A stretch of 64,000 bases of DNA, from the NCBI RefSeq assembly GCF_014204495.1, contig NZ_JACHLN010000003.1:620001-684000 (forward strand), in the 5' to 3' direction. How positions within the stretch are numbered: position 1 is the first letter of the stretch; each line of letters opens with the position of its first letter. This stretch comes from Sphingomonas kyeonggiensis. Lineage in GTDB: Bacteria > Pseudomonadota > Alphaproteobacteria > Sphingomonadales > Sphingomonadaceae. This document shows, in pieces, positions 53,776 to 61,601 of the stretch. Position numbers and translations under genes: made by a program. A model generated the notes under the pieces. It was not told where the DNA came from. It saw nothing but the letters and a program-made list of their open reading frames with translations, and did no database searches.

Positions 53776-54164
53776 GCTGCCCATAGAGGCGGTGGCCGGA
53801 GAGTCCACGGGTTCGATCTCCTCGAACCTCGCCCCCTTGGGAAGACACCTGCAGTCCGGCTTCCCAGGGGTGCGATCTGGCGACCTCGCCCATCTGCGCC
53901 GGACATCGGAGTTGGCCGCTTTCGACTTGGGCTCCCACCTGCCCCTGCGGATATCCCGAAAGCCGCCTTTCGCTCAGACGGTGATAATTGCGAACAATTC
54001 ATGACAATTATATAAATCCACGATCCGCTATTTTCATTAATTGGTTGGATAACGATTTATTCAGCACAGTGAGCACGAAGCCATAACTATCCATTTTGGC
54101 GCATGTTGAACTATTCGAATTATCATACTTCGGATAGGTATCTGCAAGCTAAGGGGGGTGGAAT
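53776..54164. other. 389-base gap: two hairpins, then an AT-rich leader
   Basis: No convincing gene. Two adjacent inverted repeats follow the receptor: GGTTCGA-N5-TCGAACC (53810-53828), then CCCCTTGGGAAG/CTTCCCAGGGG (53833-53844 and 53860-53870, one bulged T). They may be tandem terminators or a structured RNA; the first resembles a tRNA T-arm only superficially. From about 53980 the sequence becomes AT-rich, with AATTG-CGAA-CAATT (53986-53999). It holds the probable promoter of the downstream cluster and ends in the strong ribosome site AAGGGGGGTGG. Confidence 0.6.
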
Positions 54165-54992
54165 ATGGTGAGTTCTCTGCAGAGTATCATATTGCCTGTA
54201 TTTGAAACGGTACCGGACTCGCATATCAAGAACGATCTGGTGCGGTGCTTTTCCGAACACTCCCATTATTTCCACACTATCGAGCAGGGATTTCGCGTTC
54301 TGACCCGACAGCGGCAGGACCCCGAAGCGCTATCCGCCTTCTTCCACAGCTGGTCACAGACCAACAACAGCGCGGTGACTGTTGCGGGGATAGGCAATCG
54401 CCTGACGCTCATGCTCCATCGCGGGCAACATGTCGGCGATGAGGGCGCGCTGCTGCGCACGCTCACCAGCCTCGACCGCATCATCGATGAGGATCTCGCG
54501 GTCACACACAGGGTACTCCACGCGGATATGTTCTACCGTATGGCAACCGACATCGTCGGCGATGACCGGTGGCTGTCGCGACGCTACCTTCATCCCGCGG
54601 CGAAGGACTTCAAGGATTGGAAGGATCATAATTCGCTGCGAGAGCGCGACCATGTGGTCGCGCTGCTCACCACGCTGGCGCACGAGATTTACACGCACGG
54701 CGAGGTCGAGTTCATCCTTCCACTGTTCCGGCGCTGGCTGGCCGAGGAATATGGCTTCGCCGACGCAGCGATCCGCCAGACGCTCGCCTGGATCAGCGTC
54801 CACACCGGGCCAACCGAGAAGAACCATTTCTTCCATGCGCTGAACGCGCTGCAGCATTTTACCGAGGCGACGGGCGTCACCATCGCCGACTATTCGCTCG
54901 ACGAAATTGTCTCTACCTATCTCGCAAAGAAGGCCGCAGTGCTCGACCATGTCTGCCTGCGCGATGCGATCGAGGTCGAGGCGGTCCATTGA
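54165..54992 (+). CDS. uncharacterised protein, possible haem-oxygenase-fold (TenA/PqqC/HDO-like) enzyme
   Basis: A 275-residue, apparently all-helical protein; I cannot name its family. Histidines and acidic residues cluster at helix-like places: Glu109 and His115/His119 (IDEDLAVTHRVLHADMF), His173/Glu174/Glu180 (LAHEIYTHGEVEF), and His213/Glu218/His221/His224 (HTGPTEKNHFFHAL). That spacing is reminiscent of metal ligands in haem-oxygenase-like diiron oxidases and of TenA/PqqC proteins, but it does not match the HDO HxxxDxxH motif exactly. Its stop overlaps the TTG start of the ATP-grasp-like gene. As first gene of a four-gene overlapping set with ligase and adenylating enzymes, it may perform an oxidative tailoring or scaffold-forming step. 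Confidence 0.55.
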   Translation: MVSSLQSIILPVFETVPDSHIKNDLVRCFSEHSHYFHTIEQGFRVLTRQRQDPEALSAFFHSWSQTNNSAVTVAGIGNRLTLMLHRGQHVGDEGALLRTLTSLDRIIDEDLAVTHRVLHADMFYRMATDIVGDDRWLSRRYLHPAAKDFKDWKDHNSLRERDHVVALLTTLAHEIYTHGEVEFILPLFRRWLAEEYGFADAAIRQTLAWISVHTGPTEKNHFFHALNALQHFTEATGVTIADYSLDEIVSTYLAKKAAVLDHVCLRDAIEVEAVH

Positions 54993-56227
54993 GCAACGCG
55001 GGCGCCGGCGCGCCGCTGCTACGGATCGCCGAGCGCAGCTTCGCCGAGGCCCCGCGCCTAGCACTGGCGGCGCAGCTCGGTGATCCGCCGATCATCAATA
55101 GCGAACAGCTCGCGGCGATGCCGGTACTGATCAAGCCCGCCTATCTGGCCCGGCTCGATCGGCTGAACCAGTTGCTCGACAAGGCCCTGCGCGCGATCGT
55201 CGAACATTATTTCGACGATCCGCGGATCCGCTCCATCTACGCGCTGCCCGAATCGATGGAAGCGATCCTGCGGCTGGCCAGCACAAGGCCCTACCGCGTC
55301 GGTTGGTACCGCCCTGACCTTGTCCACGATGCGGATGGCCAGCCGCGAGTCTGCGAGATCGGGGCCCGTTATCCACTAAACGGCTGGATGGTGAGCGAAC
55401 GGGCAGCCGAAGCACTTGCACCACACGCAGCCGCGACAGGACTGGGCGAGGTGACCGGGCACGGCTTTGTCGATGCGCTGTGCAGCCGATATCGTCCGGG
55501 CGAAACCGTGGCGATGCTGCATGCGGCGGAAGCCGGAACGGAGATATTTCTCCTCGCCGACGCACTTCGCGAACGCGGCATCGGCTTCAAGTCCCTCGCG
55601 CCGGAGGCGATCGCGCTGGAAGACGGCGGGTTGCGCGGGTCCGGTCAAACGATCGACCACGTCATTCTCGAGATGGACCGAAGCGAGCTGGCGTCCATCC
55701 CCGATGACGTGCTGCGCCACCTGATCGACAACGGGAATTATTTCAACGATGTCCGCACGCTGATCCTGGTGCATGACAAGCGCGTGCTCGCCGTGCTGTG
55801 GGACGATGCGATCCGACGGGACCTCTTGCCGGCGGACGAGGCGAAGGCGTTGCGTGCCTTCCTGATCCCCTCCTGGACGATTGCCGATGCCGGTGACTGC
55901 GAAGCCCTGCTTTCGCGCGGGGAGGACATGATCGCCAAACGGAGCAGCGGCGGTCGCGGAATCGACGCGCTGGTGCGCCGCGAGTGCAGCGAGGCGACAT
56001 GGCGCAGGCGCGTCGAGCGCGACTGGTCGAAGGACATGTATCAGCACTATCTTCCGCAGCGCGACTTCGGCGCGCCTGGTGATGCCCGCGCGACGCATCT
56101 GATCGGGTTACAGCTATGTCGTGACGCAACCAGTTACGGCCCGGGCATATTCCGAGGCTCAAGCGCGTCGGTGATTAACCTCCACGGAGACCGTGGTCTG
56201 CTCTACGTCCCGGTGATCGCGCAATGA
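54989..56227 (+). CDS. ATP-grasp-like ligase
   Basis: A 412-residue protein that resembles ATP-grasp carboxylate-amine/thiol ligases. Visible elements are VGWYRPDLVHDADGQPRVCEI (about residues 104-123) followed by GARYPLNGW, and then VRTLILVHDKRVLAVL. Lys317 and a glycine-rich loop occur in IAKRSSGGRGID, and the C-terminus contains FRGSSASVIN (about 388-397). The likely start is TTG at 54989, overlapping the upstream stop as TTGA; no good ATG exists. Its stop overlaps the glycosyltransferase ATG. It probably forms an amide, peptide or similar bond during synthesis of a small molecule. Substrates are unknown. Confidence 0.65.
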   Translation: MSNAGAGAPLLRIAERSFAEAPRLALAAQLGDPPIINSEQLAAMPVLIKPAYLARLDRLNQLLDKALRAIVEHYFDDPRIRSIYALPESMEAILRLASTRPYRVGWYRPDLVHDADGQPRVCEIGARYPLNGWMVSERAAEALAPHAAATGLGEVTGHGFVDALCSRYRPGETVAMLHAAEAGTEIFLLADALRERGIGFKSLAPEAIALEDGGLRGSGQTIDHVILEMDRSELASIPDDVLRHLIDNGNYFNDVRTLILVHDKRVLAVLWDDAIRRDLLPADEAKALRAFLIPSWTIADAGDCEALLSRGEDMIAKRSSGGRGIDALVRRECSEATWRRRVERDWSKDMYQHYLPQRDFGAPGDARATHLIGLQLCRDATSYGPGIFRGSSASVINLHGDRGLLYVPVIAQ

Positions 56228-57117
56228 CCAGCCTCGCGGTCGTCATCCCGCTGTTCGACAAGCGGGCGTTCATCGGCGAATCAATCGCGTCGCTTGCCGG
56301 CCAGGAAATTCCGCCCGACGTGTTGATCATCGTCGATGACGCGAGCACGGATGGTAGCGCGGAAGCCGCGGAGCAGGCACTTTCCCTCCACGCCGCCGCA
56401 CTCGGCGGCACACGGGTCGAGCTGGTGCGGCGGTCGACGAATGGCGGCCCTGGCGCGGCCCGCAACAGTGGCATCGAGCGCGCCGATTGCGAGCTGCTCC
56501 TCTGCCTCGACGCCGACGATATGCTGCGCCCTGATGCGCTGCGGCGCATGCGCGGCGCCATGGACCGTCATGCGCTGGCAATGGCGGTAGTCGGTTTTGC
56601 GAGCGAACCCGCCGGTGAGGTTTTCCCGGAGCTTGAGCTGTTCGCCGATGAGCTCAGGCCGATAGAGGATGAACTCTTCCTTCTCGTCGATCCTCCGCGA
56701 GCCGTTGCGCATCCCGAGTTCATGATGGGCCGTGCCAGCAACGTCATCGTTCGGCGTCGCTGGCTTGGCGCGCACCGCTATGCGGGCGCTCGGCTCAATG
56801 AGGGCGTCGATCTCTGGTACCGCGTGCTGAAGGACGTCGTCGCCGCCGACGCGCGCGTCGGGCTGATCGCGGCGCCGCTGATCCACTTCCGTGTCGTCCC
56901 CGATAGCCTGTCGCGCCGCCGTCGCGATGATTGGCGCACGCTCGAGATTCCCCCGACGGTGCTGCGCTATCGCGACAGCGCGGATCCCTGCGACCACAGG
57001 ATGGCGGCGATGCTCCTCGCGCGCTGGCACGACTATGCGCTTGCGACCATCCCCGAGGAACAGAGGCCATTGTTCCTGGCGCATTATCGCAACCTTTTCG
57101 AAGCGGCTGTCTCGTGA
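56224..57117 (+). CDS. family 2 glycosyltransferase
   Basis: A 297-residue GT-A fold glycosyltransferase. It has VVIPLFDKRAFIGESIASL at the N-terminus, the nucleotide-binding IVDDASTDGS, NGGPGAARNSGI, and LDADD as the metal-binding DxD motif. A mid-region NEGVDLWYRVLKD supplies the likely acceptor/base Asp. No transmembrane segment is obvious, so it is cytoplasmic and may glycosylate a small molecule rather than a surface polymer. It overlaps the ATP-grasp-like gene by ATGA and the next gene by GTGA. Confidence 0.85.
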   Translation: MTSLAVVIPLFDKRAFIGESIASLAGQEIPPDVLIIVDDASTDGSAEAAEQALSLHAAALGGTRVELVRRSTNGGPGAARNSGIERADCELLLCLDADDMLRPDALRRMRGAMDRHALAMAVVGFASEPAGEVFPELELFADELRPIEDELFLLVDPPRAVAHPEFMMGRASNVIVRRRWLGAHRYAGARLNEGVDLWYRVLKDVVAADARVGLIAAPLIHFRVVPDSLSRRRRDDWRTLEIPPTVLRYRDSADPCDHRMAAMLLARWHDYALATIPEEQRPLFLAHYRNLFEAAVS

Positions 57118-58283
57118 CTCATCCTGGTGACGAGGCGCTGCTGCACGACAGCTTTGCCCGGGCTCGTGCGCATGCCTTCTACCGCGATCATTTCGCCGGG
57201 GTAGACGACCACCGCACAGCCCCGGCAACCGACAAGGCTGTGCTGAAGCCGCATCTCGACCGGTTCGCACCCGGCTCCGAGCCCCGCGGCGTCTATCTGG
57301 TGCGCTCGGGCGGGAGCACGAGCACGCCGCTGGTGTTTCCAGTCGATATCGGCGAAAATCATGCCCAGCGTCATGCACTGGCCAGCACCTTGCTCGCCGA
57401 AGGGCTATTCGATGCACGGACGGTGGCGCTCAATCTGTTCGGCTATGCCGATCTATATCGCACCGCGGCGATCCTCGATGACCTGCTAGAGCGGTGCACC
57501 GCGACCTCGCTGCCAATGAGTGCGCATGCTCGCTACGAAGACATCCTGGCGGCAGCGCGGCGTTTCATGCCGACCCATCTGCTCGGCACCCCCTCAAAGC
57601 TTCAACTCTTCGCCGAATTCCTGAGCACCACCGGAGCGCGCCTGGAGATTCCCCAGCTGCTCTATGCCGGCGAGCCACTTCCCGCGAACGCCGTCGAGCG
57701 CTTCGCCCAAAGCTTCGGCACGCGTGACTTCTGGTCGCTATACGGTGGCGCCGAGACCGGCATCTGGGCGTGGTCCGACGCGAGCCGCAAGCCCGGCCTG
57801 TTTCGCATCCTGCCGCAGGTCGTCGTCGAGGTGATGTCCCCGGATTCCGAGGGGTTTGGCGAACTCGCGGTCACCAACGGTTATCGAAGGCGCTTTCCGG
57901 TATTCCGCTACCTCGTCGGCGACGTGGGTCGCCTTGTCGAAGGGGAAGGCACGCGCCTTCTCGAGTTGCGCGGCCGCAATGCACGCTCGTTCCTGCTCGC
58001 CGAGCAGCATTTTGACCTTCCTCTGTTCGCACCGCTTGCCGCCGGCGCGGAGGCATTCCAAATTCAGCTGCGGCAGGGAGAACAGGGTGGGGATCGCCTT
58101 GAGTTGCTGCTGGTCGATCCGGCCGGGAATTGTTCAACCGACGCCGCCGCCGCAAGACTCGCGCAACTGATGCGCGACGTGGGGCCGCGAGTAGGCTTCG
58201 ACGTTCGACGCGTCACGATGGCCATGCTTCATCTCGATCCCGTTACCGCCAAGGCACCCCTGATCGCAGACTTGCGGCGCTGA
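57114..58283 (+). CDS. adenylate-forming enzyme, PaaK/CapK-like
   Basis: A 389-residue member of the phenylacetate-CoA-ligase-like adenylating family. Core motifs are LVRSGGSTSTPLVFPV (P-loop equivalent), LYGGAETGIWAW (the YGxTE equivalent) and VGDVGRL followed by LLELRGRNARSFLL. The C-terminus KAPLIADLRR resembles the GKxPR ending with the catalytic Lys. The GTG at 57114 overlaps the glycosyltransferase stop. It would activate a carboxylic acid with ATP, passing it to CoA, an amine or another acceptor. It is shorter than typical PaaK (about 430-440 residues), so its C-terminal domain may be reduced. Confidence 0.78.
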   Translation: MTHPGDEALLHDSFARARAHAFYRDHFAGVDDHRTAPATDKAVLKPHLDRFAPGSEPRGVYLVRSGGSTSTPLVFPVDIGENHAQRHALASTLLAEGLFDARTVALNLFGYADLYRTAAILDDLLERCTATSLPMSAHARYEDILAAARRFMPTHLLGTPSKLQLFAEFLSTTGARLEIPQLLYAGEPLPANAVERFAQSFGTRDFWSLYGGAETGIWAWSDASRKPGLFRILPQVVVEVMSPDSEGFGELAVTNGYRRRFPVFRYLVGDVGRLVEGEGTRLLELRGRNARSFLLAEQHFDLPLFAPLAAGAEAFQIQLRQGEQGGDRLELLLVDPAGNCSTDAAAARLAQLMRDVGPRVGFDVRRVTMAMLHLDPVTAKAPLIADLRR

Positions 58284-58427
58284 TTGGCCTCGGTCGGACA
58301 ATCCCGCGCGCGGCGGGCGCGGCCCTATCCATCCAGCCTGCCCGGTCTTCCCGGCTAGCGCGATCGCTCCCCAACCAGCCTTCGCGGCGCTCTCAAGCGC
58401 CGGCACGCCGGCGAGAGAGCATCGGGC

Positions 58428-58463
58428 TTGACCAACACTGATCCAACTGTACTATGTGTAGTA
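58428..58463 (+). promoter_or_regulatory. promoter with operator over the -10 box, ahead of the YtrA-type gene
   Basis: TTGACC (58428-58433), a 16-base spacer and TACTAT (58450-58455) form a near-consensus promoter. TACTA-TGTG-TAGTA (58450-58463) is a perfect inverted repeat lying over the -10 box. GGAGG (58471-58475) and ATG 58480 follow. This is the expected arrangement for autorepression by the GntR/YtrA regulator. The rest of the 58284-58479 gap holds no gene. Confidence 0.65.
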
Positions 58464-58479
58464 GTTCAGTGGAGGTTCA

Positions 58480-58890
58480 ATGAGTCGCACAGCGCCCCTT
58501 GCCATTACGATCGCCACCGGGGATTCCCGGCCGATCGTACGCCAGATCATCGATGCGATCCGGCGCCAGATCTCGACCGGCGATCTCTCGGTCGGCGACA
58601 AGCTGCCCAGCGTGCGTGGACTGGCGCAACAGCTCGCCATCAATCCGAACACGGTCAGCAAATCCTATGCCCAGCTCACTGCCGAGGGCTGGCTCGAATC
58701 GCGCGCCGGCCTCGGCCTGTTCGTCGCGGCCCGCCGCGATCAGCTAAGCGCCGCCGAGCGCGAACGGCGCCTGGGCGAAGCCGTCGACCGGTTCGTCGGC
58801 GAAGTGATTGCCATCCGCTATCCGGCGGATGAAGCAGTCGCCGCAGTGGCTGATGCGTTCGATGCACTGACCCTCGTCAGGTCGGCGTGA
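58480..58890 (+). CDS. GntR family transcriptional regulator, YtrA subfamily
   Basis: A 136-residue short GntR repressor: a winged helix-turn-helix (PIVRQIIDAIRRQI, then LPSVRGLAQQLAINPNTVSKSYAQL and the GLGLFV wing), with only a short C-terminal dimerisation helix. YtrA-type proteins usually control the ABC transporter genes directly behind them, often in response to cell-envelope stress or antibiotics. Here the stop overlaps the ATPase GTG, and a palindrome overlays its promoter -10 box. Confidence 0.88.
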   Translation: MSRTAPLAITIATGDSRPIVRQIIDAIRRQISTGDLSVGDKLPSVRGLAQQLAINPNTVSKSYAQLTAEGWLESRAGLGLFVAARRDQLSAAERERRLGEAVDRFVGEVIAIRYPADEAVAAVADAFDALTLVRSA

Positions 58891-59801
58891 CCAGGATGTC
58901 CGGTCTCGCCATCGAAACGCGCGGGCTGACCCGGCGTCACGGCCGCAAGCACGCGCTCGACAATCTCGATCTCGCACTGCCACGCGGCGGCATCCATGCG
59001 ATCGTCGGCGCCAATGGCGCGGGCAAGTCGACCCTGTTCCGCATCCTGCTCGGCTTCCTTTCACCCAGCGGCGGCGAAGTGTTCGTGCTGGGCCGACCCT
59101 CGGCCGCGCTCACGCCGGACGATCGCCGCCGGATCGGCTTCGTCAATGAAGAGCATACGCTACCCGGATGGGCGACCGTGGCGGCCGTGCTCGCGATGCA
59201 GCGCCGCCTCTATGCCGACCGCTGGGACGCGCGCGCCTTCGATACCGTCATCGCCAGCTTCGACCTCTCGCCAGCCCAGCGCATCGGCCAGCTGTCACGC
59301 GGCGAGCGCGCGGGATTCAACCTTGCACTCGCGCTCGGCCAGGCGCCGGAACTGCTGATCCTCGACGAACCGACGCTCGGGCTCGACGTGGTCGCGCGGC
59401 GGCGATTGCTCGACGCACTGATCGAGGGGGCCAGTGCCGAGGACCGCACGGTCATCTATTGCTCGCACCAGATCGAGGAAGTCGAGCGGCTCGCCGACAC
59501 TCTGGTGGTGCTCGAGCGCGGCAGCCTGCGCAATTTTTCCGCGCCGGACGATTTCCGCGAGCGGATCACCCAATGGGTCGCCAACGTGCCCTTCAAGGGA
59601 CCTCCACCCGATGCGATGCCGGGACTGCTCCAGCACCGGAAGATCGATGGCGTCCATCACTATATGATGCTCGACGCCGAGCCCGGCTTTGCCGATTTCC
59701 TGCGTGGTCATGGCGCAACTTCGGTCCAGACCATGCCCGTCCCGCTCGACCGCGCGGTCGACGCCTTCCTGACGCGCAATCACGCCGGCCCCGCGGCCTG
59801 A
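58887..59801 (+). CDS. ABC transporter ATP-binding protein
   Basis: A 304-residue ATPase with Walker A GANGAGKST, a signature-like LSRGERAGF in place of LSGGQ, Walker B LLILDEP and the H-loop CSHQ. The C-terminal 80 residues are an extra domain seen in BcrA/CcmA-like exporters. The GTG at 58887 overlaps the regulator stop (GTGA); ATG 58896 is the alternative. It should energise the membrane protein encoded 11 bases downstream. The family points to efflux or membrane-stress transport rather than uptake. Confidence 0.88.
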   Translation: MTRMSGLAIETRGLTRRHGRKHALDNLDLALPRGGIHAIVGANGAGKSTLFRILLGFLSPSGGEVFVLGRPSAALTPDDRRRIGFVNEEHTLPGWATVAAVLAMQRRLYADRWDARAFDTVIASFDLSPAQRIGQLSRGERAGFNLALALGQAPELLILDEPTLGLDVVARRRLLDALIEGASAEDRTVIYCSHQIEEVERLADTLVVLERGSLRNFSAPDDFRERITQWVANVPFKGPPPDAMPGLLQHRKIDGVHHYMMLDAEPGFADFLRGHGATSVQTMPVPLDRAVDAFLTRNHAGPAA

Positions 59802-59812
59802 AGGGATCCACG

Positions 59813-61588
59813 ATGTTCGAACTCTACAAGGCCGAATGCCGGCGTTTTCGCTGGTGGGCGCTGGGTGCCGGCGCGCTGCATGCCGGCATCCTCCTGTTCT
59901 TCGACCGCATGGTCGATCCGCTGCAGCAGCCGGCGATGATCTATGAACTGGTCGCCGCCATCTATGCCGGAGCGGGCGTCCTGCTCGGGCTCTTCCAGGC
60001 GGGCAGCTATGCCCGGATCAACCAGTGGATGGCGCTGCTCCACCGGCCACTCTCGCCACGCCGCGTGCTAATCGCGGTCGCCGGCGGAAGCGCGACAATG
60101 CTCGCAGCTGCTGTGCTCGTCCCGATCCTGCTGCTGCTCATTGGCCACGGCCTGATCGGCAGCCGCTTCGTCGACGCACGGCACTGGCTGCTCGGCCTGT
60201 CGGGCATGCTGATCGCGCTGACCGGCCTGATGGGCGGCATCTATGCGGCGCTCAGCCCGCGGCGCTATGGCTGGCTGGTGCTGATCCCGGCATTGCTCCC
60301 GACGGCGAGCATGGCCGTGGGATGGGCCGCGATCGTGGTGCAGACCGGTGTCCTCGTCGCACTCGCGCTACTGGTGACGAGCGCCTTCAAGCCGGATCTC
60401 GCCGAGCCACCACGCACCATCACGGGATTGGCGGGCACTGCGCTCACCGCGGCAATGGGAGCATATCTGCTGCTCGTCGTCGCCGGTGACCTCGTCTTCC
60501 AGACGCTGTGGATCACGACCGGCACCCATCCGCTCAACGGTGTACCGCCGCGCGGCGGCGTGACCGAGGCGACCCGCGCCGATGGCGCCGCGCTGATCGA
60601 GGCCGGCCTCGCCGGCCGGCAGGACAATCGGGCGCGCCTCTGGCGCGAGCAGGTGCGCTTGTCGGAGATATTCGAGGTTCCCCCGACGATGAAATGGCTC
60701 CCGGTACGCGGCGAGCTGACCAATGTCGCACCGATGGAGTTCGACGACGAACGCCGCGGCACGCGCTGGACCTTCAGCCACGACGATATGCGCTTCCACG
60801 GGGTGCGGCTGAGCGATGGCGCCGCGTTGGGCACGCTGGACGTTCCCGGTGGGTTCGACGCGCCGCCGCTGCCGATCGAGGGCGGCCACCTGATCGCCGG
60901 CGGCAGCCTGCTCGGCTTCGACGCGGACGACGGCATGATCCATCGCAGCATCCGCCTGCCCGCAGGCGAGACGATCGTTGCCCGCCCCTCGACGGCGGGC
61001 ACCGCGCTCGCGGTGATGAGCGACCGCGCGCTGCGCCTATACGATGTACGCGTGCTCGACGAGAGCGCGGGAAGCGACGCTCCGCTCGCCACGGTGCCGC
61101 TGCCGGGGCCGGTCGGGAGCCTGATGCGCCTCGACCTGATCGAGCTGCTCGATGGCTATCTGGTCTCGTTCACCTATGCGCGGGACGGCGTTGATGGCCC
61201 CGCGGATGCCTGGCAGCAGATCGTGCACGTGACGGGTGCAGGCACGAGCCGTCCGGTCGCGCGACGAACGCTCACGCCGGACTTTCCCTTCGTCACGCGC
61301 TTCGCGCCCTATTGGATTTCCCCCGCGCTGAAGGTCGCGCGAGACCTGGCGGAGCATGCCGGAAGTGGACCGGTGCCGATGGCCCAGCGTACGCCGGTGA
61401 AGATCCCCCTTTCCATCTGGATCGCCGCCGGGCTGCTCGCCGCGCTCTCGGCCGCCGTCGTCGCCTTGCTGGCACGGCGCTGGCGGCTCGGCCTGCGCGC
61501 GAGTGCCGCCTGGATGCTGGCGACGCTCGCACTTGGCCCGCCGATGCTGTTCGCCTTCTGGCTGATCCGGCCAAACCGCACCGCCTGA
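59813..61588 (+). CDS. ABC transporter membrane protein with a large non-membrane insert
   Basis: A 591-residue protein. The first 220 residues contain six hydrophobic segments, beginning FRWWALGAGALHAGILLFF and including MLAAAVLVPILLLLIGHGLIG, like a BcrB/ABC-2-type permease. About 320 residues of soluble beta-rich sequence follow (roughly 225-545), with WTFSHDDMRFHGVRLSDGAALGT, IEGGHLIAGGSLLGFD and DRALRLYDVRVLD, reminiscent of propeller-like repeats. Two final hydrophobic segments (about 545-585) close the protein. Ordinary permeases of this group lack such an insert. It probably lies in the periplasm and could bind a ligand or partner such as the S9 peptidase encoded next. Confidence 0.75.
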   Translation: MFELYKAECRRFRWWALGAGALHAGILLFFDRMVDPLQQPAMIYELVAAIYAGAGVLLGLFQAGSYARINQWMALLHRPLSPRRVLIAVAGGSATMLAAAVLVPILLLLIGHGLIGSRFVDARHWLLGLSGMLIALTGLMGGIYAALSPRRYGWLVLIPALLPTASMAVGWAAIVVQTGVLVALALLVTSAFKPDLAEPPRTITGLAGTALTAAMGAYLLLVVAGDLVFQTLWITTGTHPLNGVPPRGGVTEATRADGAALIEAGLAGRQDNRARLWREQVRLSEIFEVPPTMKWLPVRGELTNVAPMEFDDERRGTRWTFSHDDMRFHGVRLSDGAALGTLDVPGGFDAPPLPIEGGHLIAGGSLLGFDADDGMIHRSIRLPAGETIVARPSTAGTALAVMSDRALRLYDVRVLDESAGSDAPLATVPLPGPVGSLMRLDLIELLDGYLVSFTYARDGVDGPADAWQQIVHVTGAGTSRPVARRTLTPDFPFVTRFAPYWISPALKVARDLAEHAGSGPVPMAQRTPVKIPLSIWIAAGLLAALSAAVVALLARRWRLGLRASAAWMLATLALGPPMLFAFWLIRPNRTA

Positions 61589-61601
61589 CAGGAGTTCTGC
61601 A

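Noticed and set aside
53802..53830. tRNA T-arm-like GGTTCGA sequence
   Set aside because: The flanks form a 7-bp hairpin with a 5-base loop, and no acceptor, D or anticodon arms are present.
53792..54004. 70-codon plus-strand frame after the siderophore receptor
   Set aside because: No ribosome site, and it crosses two hairpins and the AT-rich leader. Frames of similar quality exist on the other strand.
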